From NCBI GenBank assembly GCA_020002185.1, contig CM034531.1:84814183-84878182 (forward strand): a stretch of DNA of 64,000 nt. The letters are read 5' to 3'. How positions within the stretch are numbered: position 1 is the stretch's first letter; every line of letters begins with the position of its first letter. The notes below the pieces were generated by a model, which was not told the DNA's origin, ran no database searches, and saw only the letters and a list, made by a program, of their open reading frames with translations. Both the position numbers and the translations under genes were made by a program. The DNA comes from Paraescarpia echinospica (taxonomy: Eukaryota > Annelida > Polychaeta > Sabellida > Siboglinidae). Below, one piece after another: positions 1 through 12,708 of the stretch.

Positions 1-155
1 ATAATGATGACCAAACCCCCTGACCCATATAATGATGACCAAACAACCCCCTCACCCACATAATGATGACCAAACCCCCTCACCCATATAATGATGACCA
101 AACAACCCCCTCACCCACACAATGATGACCAAATCCCTCTCACCCACATAATGAT
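1..155. repeat. Short tandem repeat in ceramide synthase intron
   Basis: About five copies of a 28-31 bp unit built on ATAATGATGACCAAAC followed by a C-rich stretch ending in CACCCA. It lies in what should be the last intron of the ceramide synthase gene and runs off the left edge. Bases 156-526 are ordinary AT-rich intron with no other feature that I can see. Confidence 0.8.
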
Positions 156-526
156 TAACATGTTTTTGGATGTTGCGAACTTGTGCGATGACCCTTTATA
201 ATAAAATCTTTATTCTCGCACATTAAAAATGGCATTTGTATGTACTCTTTAAAATACAGCAATTTCCGTAATGATATGGCTCATATTATCATCATTTAAA
301 ACTTGATGGATACATTGGTGTAAAATGAGAGAAAAATTGAATAGAATGTTCTATTTAATGCAACTATAGTAGTTAACTCTTCGTCTTCACTGATGAATGC
401 AACTACTAGTTGCTGAACGTTGAAGTGAATTAACTTTCATAGTTGTGTTAGAAAGACACATTGTGTTCCCAATACCTGTAACTGACTAACTGATGATGTT
501 CTCATCCGTAGTGTTGTTGTTGTCAG

Positions 527-706
527 GTTGACAAGGATGAGCGGAGTGACACGGAGCCAGAATCCAGCTCAGAGGAGGAGGAAGAGAGGACAGAGAACAG
601 GTTGGGAGGCGGGGGACACTCCACTGTGAACCACGCCGTCAACAACAACCTCAAGAACGGCATGGGAGACGGACCCCACAACAGACCCAACAGGAAGGTC
701 AAGTAG
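527..706 (+). CDS. CERS: Ceramide synthase, last coding exon (C-terminal tail)
   Basis: The gene enters from the left and only its final coding exon is visible. A 3' splice site (TTGTTGTCAG) at 525-526 opens a 59-codon frame that ends at TAG 704-706. The peptide starts VDKDERSDTEPESSSEEEEE and continues into a Gly/Asn-rich tail. The acidic pattern D-E/D-R-S-D-x-E-S-S-S-E-E is the conserved cytosolic tail of animal ceramide synthases (CERS2/5/6 type). These ER membrane enzymes N-acylate sphingoid bases; casein kinase 2 phosphorylation of this tail is known for mammalian members. The catalytic TLC domain is outside the window, so the paralogue cannot be named. The call rests on a short but characteristic tail. 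What follows is probably a long 3' UTR. Confidence 0.82.
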   Translation, partial: VDKDERSDTEPESSSEEEEERTENRLGGGGHSTVNHAVNNNLKNGMGDGPHNRPNRKVK

Positions 707-3700
707 AGTGCAGACAGAAGTCACATCGAGGTGAAGGACATTGTTGTTGCCATGGGGATGATGGTGCAGAGCAACAAAGGCTGGACCGCCTGTAGCAACA
801 GTTTCCTCATCAGATTGGTTGACTTCCTGCATGGTGCCATTGCATCATTGTTGGTCTGAACTCCGGCCACGTGAAAGTATATCATGGAGAATGTCTTCGG
901 AAAAATGTATGTATGAAGAGTTGGTGCAACTTGTTACTAGTGGTGGCACTAGACCAGCTCGTCACATTTATATGGTAGCTCTGGTGCTCCAGTAGACATG
1001 TGGGCTTACTCTAACTTACTTACACATGTCTACTGGAGCAGGAGCTAATGCCGCAGCCAGCAGTATGCCGTCTGTTGAATGGTCGGTCCATGTTGCAGGA
1101 AGGCCACAGCAGGGGAAAGGCATCCACTGCCTGACAGGTGGCAGCACATTCCACATAGACATCCACTTACTGTCTTGCAAGAGTCACATCGTACAGTTGC
1201 CCACGTTGCAAAAGTAGTCTTTGCCACTGACCCCCAGACTTGTCAGGCACAGAAGCTTCAAAGGTGTGGGTCATCGCTGTGTATGGTGGGGGAAGCCAAC
1301 TATACATAGGATGCCAGTTTATGTAGATGTGCACAGAGGGGGGGGGGGTTAAAGAGTTGTATAGTGGGCAGGCTTCTTGGTTATCACCGTCACATTGCTG
1401 TGACATCATCTGCTGACGTGGCAGTATGTGGCAGCCCCACAGTGTTTCTAAGTGACATATCAGTTCTCTTTGATCTGCCTCTGTAGATCATACTATTAGT
1501 CATCTTGTATTTCTTACAATTCTAGTCATCTCAACTGAGACAGACGCTGGGTTGTGTCTTAGATACCCAGTGGCAATGGACACAGCTGACTATGTCTTGT
1601 TATTTCCCAATCTCCTCTACTTCCAACATCACCATTGATTTGTATACATTATCATGCGTGCCTTTTGTCTTGCAATCCAGTCACACATTTGAGGTAATTG
1701 GAATGGTCCAGCCACAAAGAAAGCGCCCTCAGGAATAGTTTCTCATAGTTCTTTATGGCTGTATTTATATTCAGAGAAGAGAAATGTTTTAATGTCATTA
1801 AGAATTCACGAAACTGCAAGAGTAGCACAAAAGGTGCTGCCCCTGGGAACGTACTGCTTGGTCCGTTCCACATGTCAGCCATGTTACATCGTGGATGTTG
1901 TTCTTTGCTGCTGCCAAACACTGGCAGAGTGTTAATCGTGTTGCCACATTTGTTGATGTTAATCCAGTCCATCTTCTCACACAAGTTGTCCTCAGCACTG
2001 AATGTTGTACAACCTGCAAGTGGTGCCGAATGTTGCCTAGTACTTGCACAAGTGATGAAGTCACAGCTCTGTCGCTGGATGTCGTAAGACAACCAGTATC
2101 GTGGTCGCAGTAGGGTAGATGTGTGTGCTTGTTGCATTGACCGAGTCTCTTCTCTTGGCACTTGTTAACTGACACCGTGGCCTTGTGTCTGGCCTCAACA
2201 CAAGTTGTATATAATGTCTGCTATGTTCTGTTCAGTTACTACTCTCCTCTGTGCTTCAACACTTGCCTTCATCATGGTTGTAGTCAGATTTAGACGGATA
2301 TCAAGTGTTATTTTGAAGATGAAGAGAGCAGTATTACAACCTGCTCATCTCATAGATTGCCTTGATACTGCCGAGAGGTCGTCTCATTGTATTTTTGCCA
2401 GTGTTTGAAAGTGGATTAATTTGTTGTGTTATTAAAATTAATGAGAAGTGATATTTGCTGTGAATTGAGTGGATGTCTGTGAGTGCTTCTACTGTTGATG
2501 TTGAGTCTAACGAAATGATTGTGATAGGAATATTGGACAAATTACATCGGATGTCAGCTTGTGTATAAATGGAATTGTAGGTGAAATCATGCATTGTAAC
2601 CATATGGCTTTAGCTACAATATTGACATAGCATTTGTGATACAGAAGAGATTATAAGCACAGAATATGATTACTGTACTGGTTGCCGGGAGTTATTTGTC
2701 GCGGTAACCCATCTCGAGTCATACCACTGCAGTTAGATATTTACCCAGAGAAAATGTAATCAAAATGTTTTGTGTTGATTAGTGTTAGTGCGAGTTTGCC
2801 AGACGATGAATGAAAGTGAGTTTTTTCCACAGGCCAAATCTGCTAAACTAATGTAATGATATTGTAAATGTTCAAATCAAAACGGCAGAGTTGTGTGCTG
2901 TAAATGTTTACATGATTGTAAATGATAATTTACATGTTTGGTTTGCTGTGATGTTTCCAGAACGCGGTGTGTTGAATGTCTTAGCAGGTGTCGTATTCAA
3001 ATTCACCATGTTGCTGTAGTCTGTGTAGCTCTGATGCTTCAACTTCTTGTCACGATGTCGCTTAAATGCATGTTTTGTTGCATTGATTAACAGGCAACAC
3101 CAAATGTATATACCAGGTATGTTAAAACGAAATGCACACTTAAATATCATGCACACAGGTATGCATTAGGTTATCAAAGGTTTCATGCACACAAAAAAAA
3201 CACTTGACAGTGGACATTTGTATGAGAAACAGTGATTCTCCAATTTCATGGGTACAAAAGTCGATATTTCAATCATGACAGAAAGAAAGCAATATATTCA
3301 TGTCAACATCCCGGCTTGTGATAGATGTTGTTTCGATAGATGTAGTGTAATCAATTGTACAAATCATTAGATATAAAATTGTCAGGGATTTTGCCTTCGG
3401 AGACCTGCACCAATTTGTTTGCTTTAATGTATTACCTATGGCTATGACGTATGATGATGTGACCAGGAGGAGGGTGGGAAGCCAGCTGTATTGATGTCAT
3501 GTAAGCACTACAGGTGGTCCGCAATCATGTGTTGTCTTTGGTTTTGTGATGACATTTATTTTGTACACAGACTGTATAAAAGGTACTGGGATTAGCAATC
3601 CGTGTTCTGTTTTGAATTCCTATAATAGATATGCTAGGTTTCTTCTTCCATCTCTACAAGTGGAGACTACTGACATTGTAGCCTTCCAAACTAAAATGTA

Positions 3701-4960
3701 GCCTTCCATTGACACCACCATGCTTTCCGACTCAAAAGCGAATATATTGTGTATATTAACACTGATATAATTTTCACATATTTCATGCAGCCATACTATT
3801 GTTGATTGACTTACTTAATGGTATATGGACCTCCTTTTTAACACATTTCAACTTGTTTGATTTATTTTAACATGATTAATGCCTTTTCAACTTAGAGAAT
3901 ATTCCTTGATATACGTGGTTTGACAAGGATATATATGGCAGTGTAAATGCCAAATTTAATTTGCCATCTAAAGCAAATAAACCATTGGCATAGACCGTCC
4001 AACAAATCTTCATCTATGTAATATGCCCTTCCTAGTTCCGAGATACTTGGCAATTTTGCTTTTAAACCTTTGCACTACCCTGTATTAGCATTTATGAATC
4101 GGTAAATCATTTGTTCCAATCAATTACCAATTTTACCATTTTCCTTCCCTGTATCATATTGAATCTTAAGTGTGACATTCAATATCACAACTATTAGCCA
4201 TATTAGCCAAGTTTCTTTAAATATTACAACCATCTCTAGTAAAATATTTATATGCTGCCATGTACCACGTTCAGTAAATATATGTTGCCATCTAGTGATT
4301 ACACTGAACATGTCCTATTAACCATCTTACCATCATTTTGTTGAGACCTTTTATCAAGGTTCGTTGTAATGTGCACATTTAAAAGCAAGCTATCAATGTA
4401 CCGCGGTATGTAGAAATGGTCAAGAAGTGGGCCAAGTTCATATTTACCAATATTTAACGGGTTCCTAAAATGTGCAGGTCAAATACAAGTTGCTGTATTT
4501 GTTGTGTATTCTACTGAATACACTGAAACAGAACATCAAATACAGGCTTCAGGAAAAAGTGAAGTACATATTACAAAATTGGCATATTTAAATACCTATT
4601 TGACCATATTTTCAAATACAGTAAACAACTTGATGCAATGCTACTGAGTAGGAAAAATATATTATTTAAATTTCATGAGAATTTGTTAAAGGGAAACAAA
4701 AGGCATTTTTTGGGCATATATATGCATCTAAGAGTTAAGATAAACTGCACAGACAGCGCCACTGTGACAGAAAGCCTAACGTCACCAACGCCCACTCTTC
4801 ACAGTTCGCCAGGTGCCAGACTGAGAACATTACTCTAGTTTACATCACTGCCTTGGTTTGGCCACTGTAAGTACTAAAAATGTAACGCCCACATAGTGTT
4901 GTATGGCATTGTAACAAGTGTAACAAGTGTAACTCTTAATCAAACGTAATACAAGAAACC
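707..4960. other. Ceramide synthase 3' UTR and spacer, no gene recognised
   Basis: No exon-like segment, no recognisable protein and no tandem array. Short open frames on both strands, for example around 1650-2170, have no family signature and look random. A run of 11 G lies at about 1338-1348. An AATAAA hexamer near 3976 is one possible poly(A) signal for the ceramide synthase transcript, but its use cannot be judged. Confidence 0.6.
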
Positions 4961-4964
4961 AATG

Positions 4965-5300
4965 TTATAAAGGTTCTTATATAGCACAGTATCCAGTCCT
5001 TTGGACTGCTCAAAGCATTTTACTCCTTGGCACACCTGTTTAATAAAACACCATCTCGACTTCTCTGGGAAGCATTCAGCCATGCTGCAATTATTCATAT
5101 GTAAATATCCAACACAGTACTCATTGATGCAGGTAAGTGAACTGGAGCAATGTAGAGTGAACAAACTTGCTCAAGGTTTGACACTGCACCACAGGATTCG
5201 AAGCCAGGTTCTTTGGGGTAAGAGTCCGATACTTTATCCAGTGCTCCACGCTGCTCTACACTGGTGTATTCATGTACATGTCGAACATCATGATTCACAA
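4965..5300 (-). mobile_element. tRNA-derived SINE
   Basis: Read on the minus strand from about 5290, the sequence has tRNA-like RNA polymerase III promoter boxes: an A-box-like GGATAAAGTATCGG, then a box B match GGCTTCGAATCC. A body follows that ends near 4970 in AATGCTTTGAGCAG and CTATATAAGAACC. The tRNA-like head plus unrelated body and tail is the layout of a SINE. A similar tail (GTAAAGCACTTTGAGAT) recurs near 45807. It lies between the ceramide synthase and SPC25 3' ends. Family name unknown. Confidence 0.6.
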
Positions 5301-5995
5301 GCATAGTATTATACCGTATAAGGCAGTAAATACTGTTACATTCAACACCTGCCGATACAAGGCCTAAAACATCTAGCAGTTTTAAAAAGGCATTGTGATG
5401 CAGCCTCTTTTTAATACAAGTAAAACGTCTGATTGCTTTTACCATAAAATCAAATAAATTATATATGTTCTAATGTCTTAAATTACCGGTATTAAAAATA
5501 ATTTCAACTATTATCCTATTATGAACATAAACCTTTCTATTCAGCATGCATTAACGTGTCAAGACATTCAAATTATACAGACTGAAATTATATGAGAAAT
5601 GTGTGGTTGACTAAGAGACAGTAAGACTGTAAATATCAGGATTTGATGATAAAAACGATCTGACTGTAACAACTATTTCTTCACCTCCCTCAAAATAAGG
5701 GAAATAAGTAGACTTCTGAACACAAACGTAATACATAGATACTAGCCTACATTCGTCCATGACAAAACAAACCACTTTAAATTGGCGCCATACAGCAAAT
5801 TGATGACCACTCAATTGTAGGAGAAAGACACTCCAGATAAGCCATCCATACAAGAAACATGTCGGTCAATAACTCTAAATAAACAAATTGTGGTTTCTAA
5901 AATACATCGCCAGTTGGTAGATGAGAGGCAGTGGTCCAAGGAAGTGAACCATGGAAATGAATGACCATGGAAAGAAGTGGCAGACCTTGGCGTAC
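5301..5995. other. Spacer, nothing recognised
   Basis: AT-rich spacer downstream of SPC25 on its coding strand. I see no exon, RNA gene or array. Confidence 0.5.
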
Positions 5996-6990
5996 TGTCA
6001 TGACTTTGATTTGAAGTGTTGTCTGATGACAATGTCTTTATCATGACTTTGAAGTGTTGTCTGATGACAATGTCTATGTCATGACTTTGAAGCATTGTCT
6101 GATGATAATGTGTCATGACTTTGAAGTGTTGTCTGATGATAATGTCTGTGTCATGACATTGAAGTGTTGTGTGTTGACAATGTCTGTGTCATGACATTGA
6201 AGTGTTGTGTGTTGACAATGTCTGTGTCATGACATTGAAGTGTTGTGTGATGACAATGCCTGTGTCATAACTTTGAAGTGTTGTCTGATAAAAATGTATG
6301 TGACATGACTTTGAAGTATTGTCTGATAACAATGTCTGTGTCATGACTTTGAAGTGTTGTCTAATAAAAATGTATGTGTCATGACTTTGAAGTGTTGTCT
6401 GATTGCAATGCCTGTGTCATGACTTTGAAGTGTTGTCTGATGACAATGCCTGTGTGTGTCATGACATTGAAGTGTTGTCTGATGACAATGCCTGTGTGTG
6501 TCATGACTTTGAAGTGTTGTGTGATGACAATGTCTGTGTCATGACATTGAAGTGTTGTGTGATGACAATGCCTGTGTCATAACTTTGAAGTGTTGTCTGA
6601 TAAAAATGTATGTGACATGACTTTGAAGTATTGTCTGATAACAATGTATGTGTCATGACTTTGAAGTGTTGTCTAATAAAAATGTATGTGTCATGACTTT
6701 GAAGTGTTGTCTGATGACAATGCTTGTGTCATGACTTTGAAATGTTGTCTGATGACAATGCCTGTGTGTGTCATGACTTTGAAGTGTTGTGTGATGACAA
6801 TGCCTGTGTCATGACTTTGAAGTGTTGTCTGATAACAATGCCTGTGTCATGACTTTGAAATGTTGTCTGATGACAATGTCTGTGTCATGACTTTGAAGCG
6901 TTGTCTGATGACAATGTCTGTGTCATAATTTCAAAGCATTGTCTGACAACAAAGTCTATGTCATGACCTTGAAGCGTTGTCTGACGACCA
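5996..6990. repeat. 38-bp minisatellite overlapping the SPC25 stop codon
   Basis: About 26 tandem copies of a 38-bp unit, consensus CATGACTTTGAAGTGTTGTC plus TGATGACAATGTCTGTGT, with some 42-bp variants carrying an extra TGTG. The unit closest to SPC25 (about 6951-6991) is the last 33 coding bases of SPC25 and its stop codon. The array therefore forms the start of the SPC25 3' UTR and appears to derive from the end of the gene. Confidence 0.9.
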
Positions 6991-9900
6991 TGACAAATGA
7001 TCGAAAGTTGTTTGTGTCGTTGAGTTTTTTCACCAGTTCATCCAGATCTGTGATCGGCGGCATACAGTCGGACACTGCACAACAACAACATGGTGACTAA
7101 ATATGATGACAAACTACTACTAATGTGTGTCCTATGGCTGGTGCCACGTACACACAGACTACAGTTTCACAAAGTATTTGTAAATGACGTCGTTACAAAT
7201 TAAATATGAGCAGTTTTTCACACACAATGCAAGGAACGTAAAACATCCACAACTGATCGCCAGTAATAGTAAAATAATTGCAGAAAACATAGTGAAAAAA
7301 GGCGTTTTCTTCCGAGGTGTAATGTATGAACCTGAAAATTTGGCACCTGATATAGAAAGCATCTAGGTGGAAAACATTAACGTACCCTCATACATACATG
7401 CACTAGCTCAATTACACACAGATATAACTTTTCTAAAGTGTCTACAACTTCTAGAGCCACAGCTCAGAGGTGCTTCATCATGTAAATGCTCCACCATGTA
7501 AATGAAGAAATTATGCTGTCTACCTGCAGTGTCTCCCAATATAGCTGCATTCTGAGTTAAAAAATGAGTCAAAATTAATAGTTTTACTTATTTGATCAGA
7601 ATCTTAGTGCTACCGTATCGGTCATTTTAGCATTCGATACTTTTTTCGATAAATTACGCAAAATTAACTGTCGCTATGTCAGGGAGGCAGACTAATAAAC
7701 ACATAGCATGCCGATATCATTTTTCGTCTTGCACAGTGTTATCGTAAAATTGCATACCATGTGAAATTTGTATATACGTAGTTTTAAAAGATGAACGATC
7801 TAAGAATGCAGCGTTAAGCGGCATCTACTGTAGAATTAGTTTCAAAACAAGGCGGACTCACCAGAATATGATTTATCTTCATTGACCTTGATAGAGAAGT
7901 AGAAAGGTTTTGCTTGGTTTTTGTAGTCAATGCGTGTGAAAACTAACTGGAGTCGACCACCTACATTGGGACAGACAGCAGAATAATAACTGATAGAATT
8001 GGATATAGTTTTATATCGTAAAGCGGCACTAACAATTACTGAATTAAAAGATGTGTTTGCATCGTGACAGACTTGCTTTGAGTGCTATTAATCAGCACTT
8101 GATTAAGTATCATTGTTTAGCCCACCAAATGAGAATCATAATCAAAAATTAAATGCGGTCTTCTACAACAAATTTTGCGAATACATCAAAAATATAACAG
8201 TAACATTTCTGGTCCTGGTTACACATATGCGTTTACATTCTGGACACAACTATTACACATATACGTTAACATTCTGGAAACAACTTTTACACATACGCGT
8301 TTACATTCTGGACACAACTATTACACATGTGTTTACATTCTGGACACAACTATTACACATACGTATTTACATTCTGGACACAACTATTACACATACGTAT
8401 TTACATTCTGGACACAACTATTACACATACGCATTTACATTCTGGACACAACAGTTCAAAAAAGATATGGATTCAGAATTGCATGGTATGAAAACTTGTC
8501 AGAAATGTAGCTTTAAGGTTGAGAAAAAGTACACAGATATTATATATTAATTTTCTATTTTATAATGAGTTTTTAAAAACTGAATGAAAAAATAATTTAT
8601 GTAATGTTATGTAAAGTGCCAGAGAGTATTTTATTCGAACTGGATTCGAGTTCTGTATAACTATAAATCCTCTTATTATTATTACTAGAAAGTTAGTTGG
8701 CATGACATTGCATGATGTACCAGAGACTTTCTTGAGCTGTAGAGCGAAGCGTGAACGGCACCAATCAGCCGCCTTGTCTAGCTCCTTCTTCACCACTGCC
8801 ACACTTGTCTCCTTGGTAACCTGCACTGTAGATGTAGGTCAAAGGTCACAACCATTCACCAATTTATGTTCGATAAGGAATCATCTCAAAACATCTACAA
8901 TGACATTCTACACTACACAAAATTGGGAGAAATGGCTTAGCAGCCATTTTGTTTATCATTTACCAAGTGGTTCTTTTCTGATTATTGTAACAAAGGTGCT
9001 GGGCATGCAGTCAATCTTATAAGAGAAGTGCCAGCTGATGAATAAGCAGCCAAAAGTGCACATAGATCGATGCATAAGGTATCTCACAGGTTTGCAAAGT
9101 CTAAACAAATGTATGGTATGTTGTACAGGCCAAGCTTCTACCTAGCATCACAAATAATGGTGTGGCATTTGAAATCAAAAATTTATGTGACATGTTTGCC
9201 AAGACATTACCCATCATGATGCCAGCTTTTGATATCCACAATAGCAGCAATGTACATTACCTACCATGCTGCCAGCTTTTGATATCCACAATAGCAGCAA
9301 TATACATTACCCACCATGGTGCCAGCTTTTGATATCCACAATAGCAGCAATGTACATTAGCCACCATGCTGCCAGCTTTTGATATCCACAATAGCAGCAA
9401 TGTACATTACCCACCATGCTGCCAGCTTTTGATATCCACAATAGCAGTATATACATTACCCACCATGCTGCCAGCTTTTGATATCCACAATAGCAGCAAT
9501 GTACATTAGCCACCATCCTGCCAGCTTTTGATATCCACAATAGCAGCAATGTACATTAGCCACCATCCTGCCAGCTTTTGATATCCACAATAGCAGCAAT
9601 GTACATTTTGCCAGCTATATCCACAATAGCAGCAATGTACATTACCCACCATGCTGCCAGCTTTTGATATCCACAATAGCAGAATATACATTACCCACCA
9701 TGCTGCCAGCTTTTGATATCCACAATAGCAGAATATACATTACCCACCATGCTGCCAGCTTTTGATATCCACAATAGCAGCAATGTACATTAGCCACCAT
9801 GCTGCCAGCTTTTGATATCCACAATAGCAGCAATGTACATTACCCACCATGGTGCCAGCTTTTGATATCCACAATAGCAGCAATGTACATTACCCACCAT

Positions 9901-12708
9901 GCTGCCAGCTTTTGATATCCACAATAGCAGCAATGTACATTACCCACCATGCTGCCAGCTTTTGATATCCACAATAGCAGCAATGTACATTACCCACCAT
10001 GCTGCCAGCTTTTGATATCCACAATAGCAGCAATGTACATTAGCCACCATGCTGCCAGCTTTTGATATCCACAATAGCAGCAATGTACATTACCCACCAT
10101 GCTGCCAGCTTTTGATATCCACAATAGCAGCAATGTACATTAGCCACCATGCTGCCAGCTTTTGATATCCACAATAGCAGCAATGTACATTACCCACCAT
10201 GCTGCCAGCTTTTGATATCCACAATAGCAGCAATGTACATTAGCCACCATGCTGCCAGCTTTTGATATCCACAATAGCAGCAATGTACATTACCCACCAT
10301 GGTGCCAGCTTTTGATATCCACAATAGCAGCAATGTACATTAGCCACCATGGTGCCAGCTTTTGATATCCACAATAGCAGCAATGTACATTACCCACCAT
10401 GCTGCCAGCTTTTGATATCCACACTAGCAGCAATATACATTACCCACCATGGTGCCAGCTTTTGATATCCACAATAGCAGCAATGTACATTAGCCACCAT
10501 GCTGCCAGCTTTTGATATTCACAATAGCAGCAATGTACATTACCCACCATGCTGCCAGCTTTTGATATCCACAATAGCAGCAATGTACATTACCCACCAT
10601 GCTGCCAGCTTTTGATATCCACAATAGCAGCAATGTACATTACCCACCATGCTGCCAGCTTTTGATATCCACAATAGCAGCAATGTACATTAGCCACCAT
10701 GCTGCCAGCTTTTGATATCCACAATAGCAGCAATATACATTACCCACCATGGTGCCAGCTTTTGATATCCACAATAGCAGCAATGTACATTAGCCACCAT
10801 GCTGCCAGCTTTTGATATCCACAATAGCAGCAATGTACATTACCCACCATGCTGCCAGCTTTTGATATCCACAATAGCAGCAATGTACATTACCCACCAT
10901 GCTGCCAGCTTTTTATATCCACAATAGCAGCAATGTACATTACCCACCATGCTGCCAGCTTTTTATATCCACACTAGCAGCAATGTACATTAGCCACCAT
11001 GCTGCCAGCTTTTGATATCCACAATAGCAGCAATGTACATTACCCACCATGCTGCCAGCTTTTGATATCCACAATAGCAGCAATGTACATTACCCACCAT
11101 GCTGCCAGCTTTTGATATCCACAATAGCAGCAATGTACATTACCCACCATGCTGCCAGCTTTTTATATCCACAATAGCAGCAATGTACATTACCCACCAT
11201 GCTGCCAGCTTTTTATATCCACACTAGCAGCAATGTACATTAGCCACCATGCTGCCAGCTTTTGATATCCACAATAGCAGCAATGTACATTACCCACCAT
11301 GCTGCCAGCTTTTGATATCCACAATAGCAGCAATGTACATTACCCACCATGCTGCCAGCTTTTGATATCCACAATAGCAGCAATGTACATTACCCACCAT
11401 GCTGCCAGCTTTTTATATCCACAATAGCAGCAATGTACATTAATATATGTTCCAATCGATCGGTGGCAATTTATTTTCTCACACTCCACGGTGTCAACCA
11501 AACCCCCACCCACCCACCCACACGTAACGCTATATGTTTGTGGGGATTTTGCAAACTTACACACTCCCAATGACATAAGTTTTGTAAAGTGCTGTACACC
11601 AGTGTTTTCAGATCATCCGCAAGGTGTGTGCCTACTACAGATCACCCGCAAGGGTGTGTGCCTACTACGTAGCATGTTTGATCATAAAATATGGCATTAG
11701 TAAATAACAATATTTTCAAAACAGATGTATACAAACAGTTTTCTAACAGAGTTTTGTTTGTGCACTGATTTTTGTTTCTAGGAGTAGCTGAAAAGTATAA
11801 GATTAGTATACTATGAAAACAATCTAAATTGGTAGACCTATGGTTTATAATTATATATTTAGACCACAAATATTAGCATTTCAGTTTACATATTTTTCTG
11901 CTGCATTCAATACAAGTTACAATATTATTAAACGACAAAATATTATATGCTCAAATATGTACAGGCTTGTAGCGGGTCCATGACAAACAATGTAGACTTA
12001 CTCTGCTTGTACTTGTCTGTCTCCACCTTCAGTCTCTGCATGAGTTCTTCGTTCTTCTCTTTGTGCAACAATGCATCGTCCATCTGCTGCTTCACTGCCT
12101 TCAGCGCCACCTGTAGGCTATTCAGCTCTTCAATGCGCTCCTCGACAGCTGTTTACAAACAATTAGAGGCATCGTTACTGAAAACAGATATTAAATATTA
12201 TATGTGTAGGTCAGGCATACAGAAAAGTCCAGGGCCCTTGCATGTACCACATGCATGCATGCAAACATAAAGGTGTAGCCGTCATGAGAGTATTATGTTT
12301 ATTTAGAACTGTGTAAAAATGGTTTGACATAAGTGTTTTCTATATGATTGCTTGTCTAGAAGTTTAAACATTTCAAAATGTTATCGCTAAGAAGTGTATC
12401 ACGTTCTCATCATTCATATCATGTGACACCCATCCTGAACTCAAGAAGTTGTTCAAAGCTTTTCTCATGACTGATCCCAGAATTTTTCAAAAAAGCAATG
12501 ACCAGGTTTTATCATCACATATATTACGTACTGTACCTCTGAGTTTTGCAATGTTTGCCTTGTGTGTGTCAGTAACATTCTTTAGATGCTGCTGCAGTTC
12601 GACACCGGCCCACAGACGGATCACTTTATCCTTTGTCTCCTGCAGTGTACTTTGTAACGACTCAAGGGCCGTCGCCTCGTCAAAGTCACGTCCCAATGGC
12701 CACGCCTT
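6956..12708 (-). CDS. SPC25: Kinetochore protein Spc25 (five exons; N-terminus missing)
   Basis: Spc25 pairs with Spc24 in the NDC80 complex that links kinetochores to microtubules. Exons, 5' to 3' on the minus strand: 12708-12537, 12148-12002, 8825-8721, 7960-7862, 7074-6956 (stop TAG 6958-6956). All junctions are GT-AG and the phases join into 213 codons; human Spc25 has 224 residues. Exons 1 and 2 encode a heptad-rich coiled coil (AVEERIEELNSLQVALKAVK). Exons 3-5 encode the RWD-type globular domain, with ELDKAADWCRSRFALQLKKV, LQLVFTRIDYKNQAKPFYFS and the family end motif NDTNNFRSFVMVVRQRF. By alignment only a few N-terminal residues are missing, so a short first exon must lie upstream of 12708; I could not place it. 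Intron 2 holds a 2.2-kb satellite. Both gene ends adjoin arrays made from their own sequence. RAB18 is head-to-head with it. Confidence 0.93.
7075..7861 (-). other. SPC25 intron 4
   Basis: Intron between the last two coding exons. The donor reads G/GTGAGT at 7861 and the acceptor GTGCAG ends at 7075. AT-rich; no repeat or additional gene seen. Confidence 0.7.
8222..8455. repeat. 34-bp minisatellite in SPC25 intron 3
   Basis: About seven copies of a 34-bp unit containing ACATTCTGGACACAACTATT followed by ACACATACG. It opens two overlapping plus-strand frames (8113-8550 and 8175-8510) that simply translate the repeat. The rest of intron 3 (7961-8720) has nothing recognisable. Confidence 0.88.
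9204..11441. repeat. 50-bp satellite array, about 45 copies, in SPC25 intron 2
   Basis: Highly regular 50-bp unit containing GCCAGCTTTTGATATCCACA, ATAGCAGCAATGTACATTA and CCCACCATGCT. Two main variants (TACCCACCAT and TAGCCACCAT) alternate irregularly. The distal part has a 250-bp, five-unit higher-order repeat. Units between 9420 and 9760 are more diverged, with several short deletions. Flanks 8826-9203 and 11442-12001 are ordinary intron. Confidence 0.95.
12149..12536 (-). other. SPC25 intron 1 (between the first two recognised exons)
   Basis: Donor AGAG/GTACAG at 12536 and acceptor TAAACAG ending at 12149. No repeat or other gene seen. Confidence 0.7.

Noticed and set aside
1652..2175. 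Overlapping open frames of 110-169 codons downstream of the ceramide synthase
   Set aside because: No family signature, overlapping on both strands, no splice logic; consistent with 3' UTR or spacer.
9307..9833. Minus-strand open frames repeating an LLLWISKAG motif
   Set aside because: Direct translation of the 50-bp intronic satellite. The unit is not a multiple of three, so frames rotate and are short.
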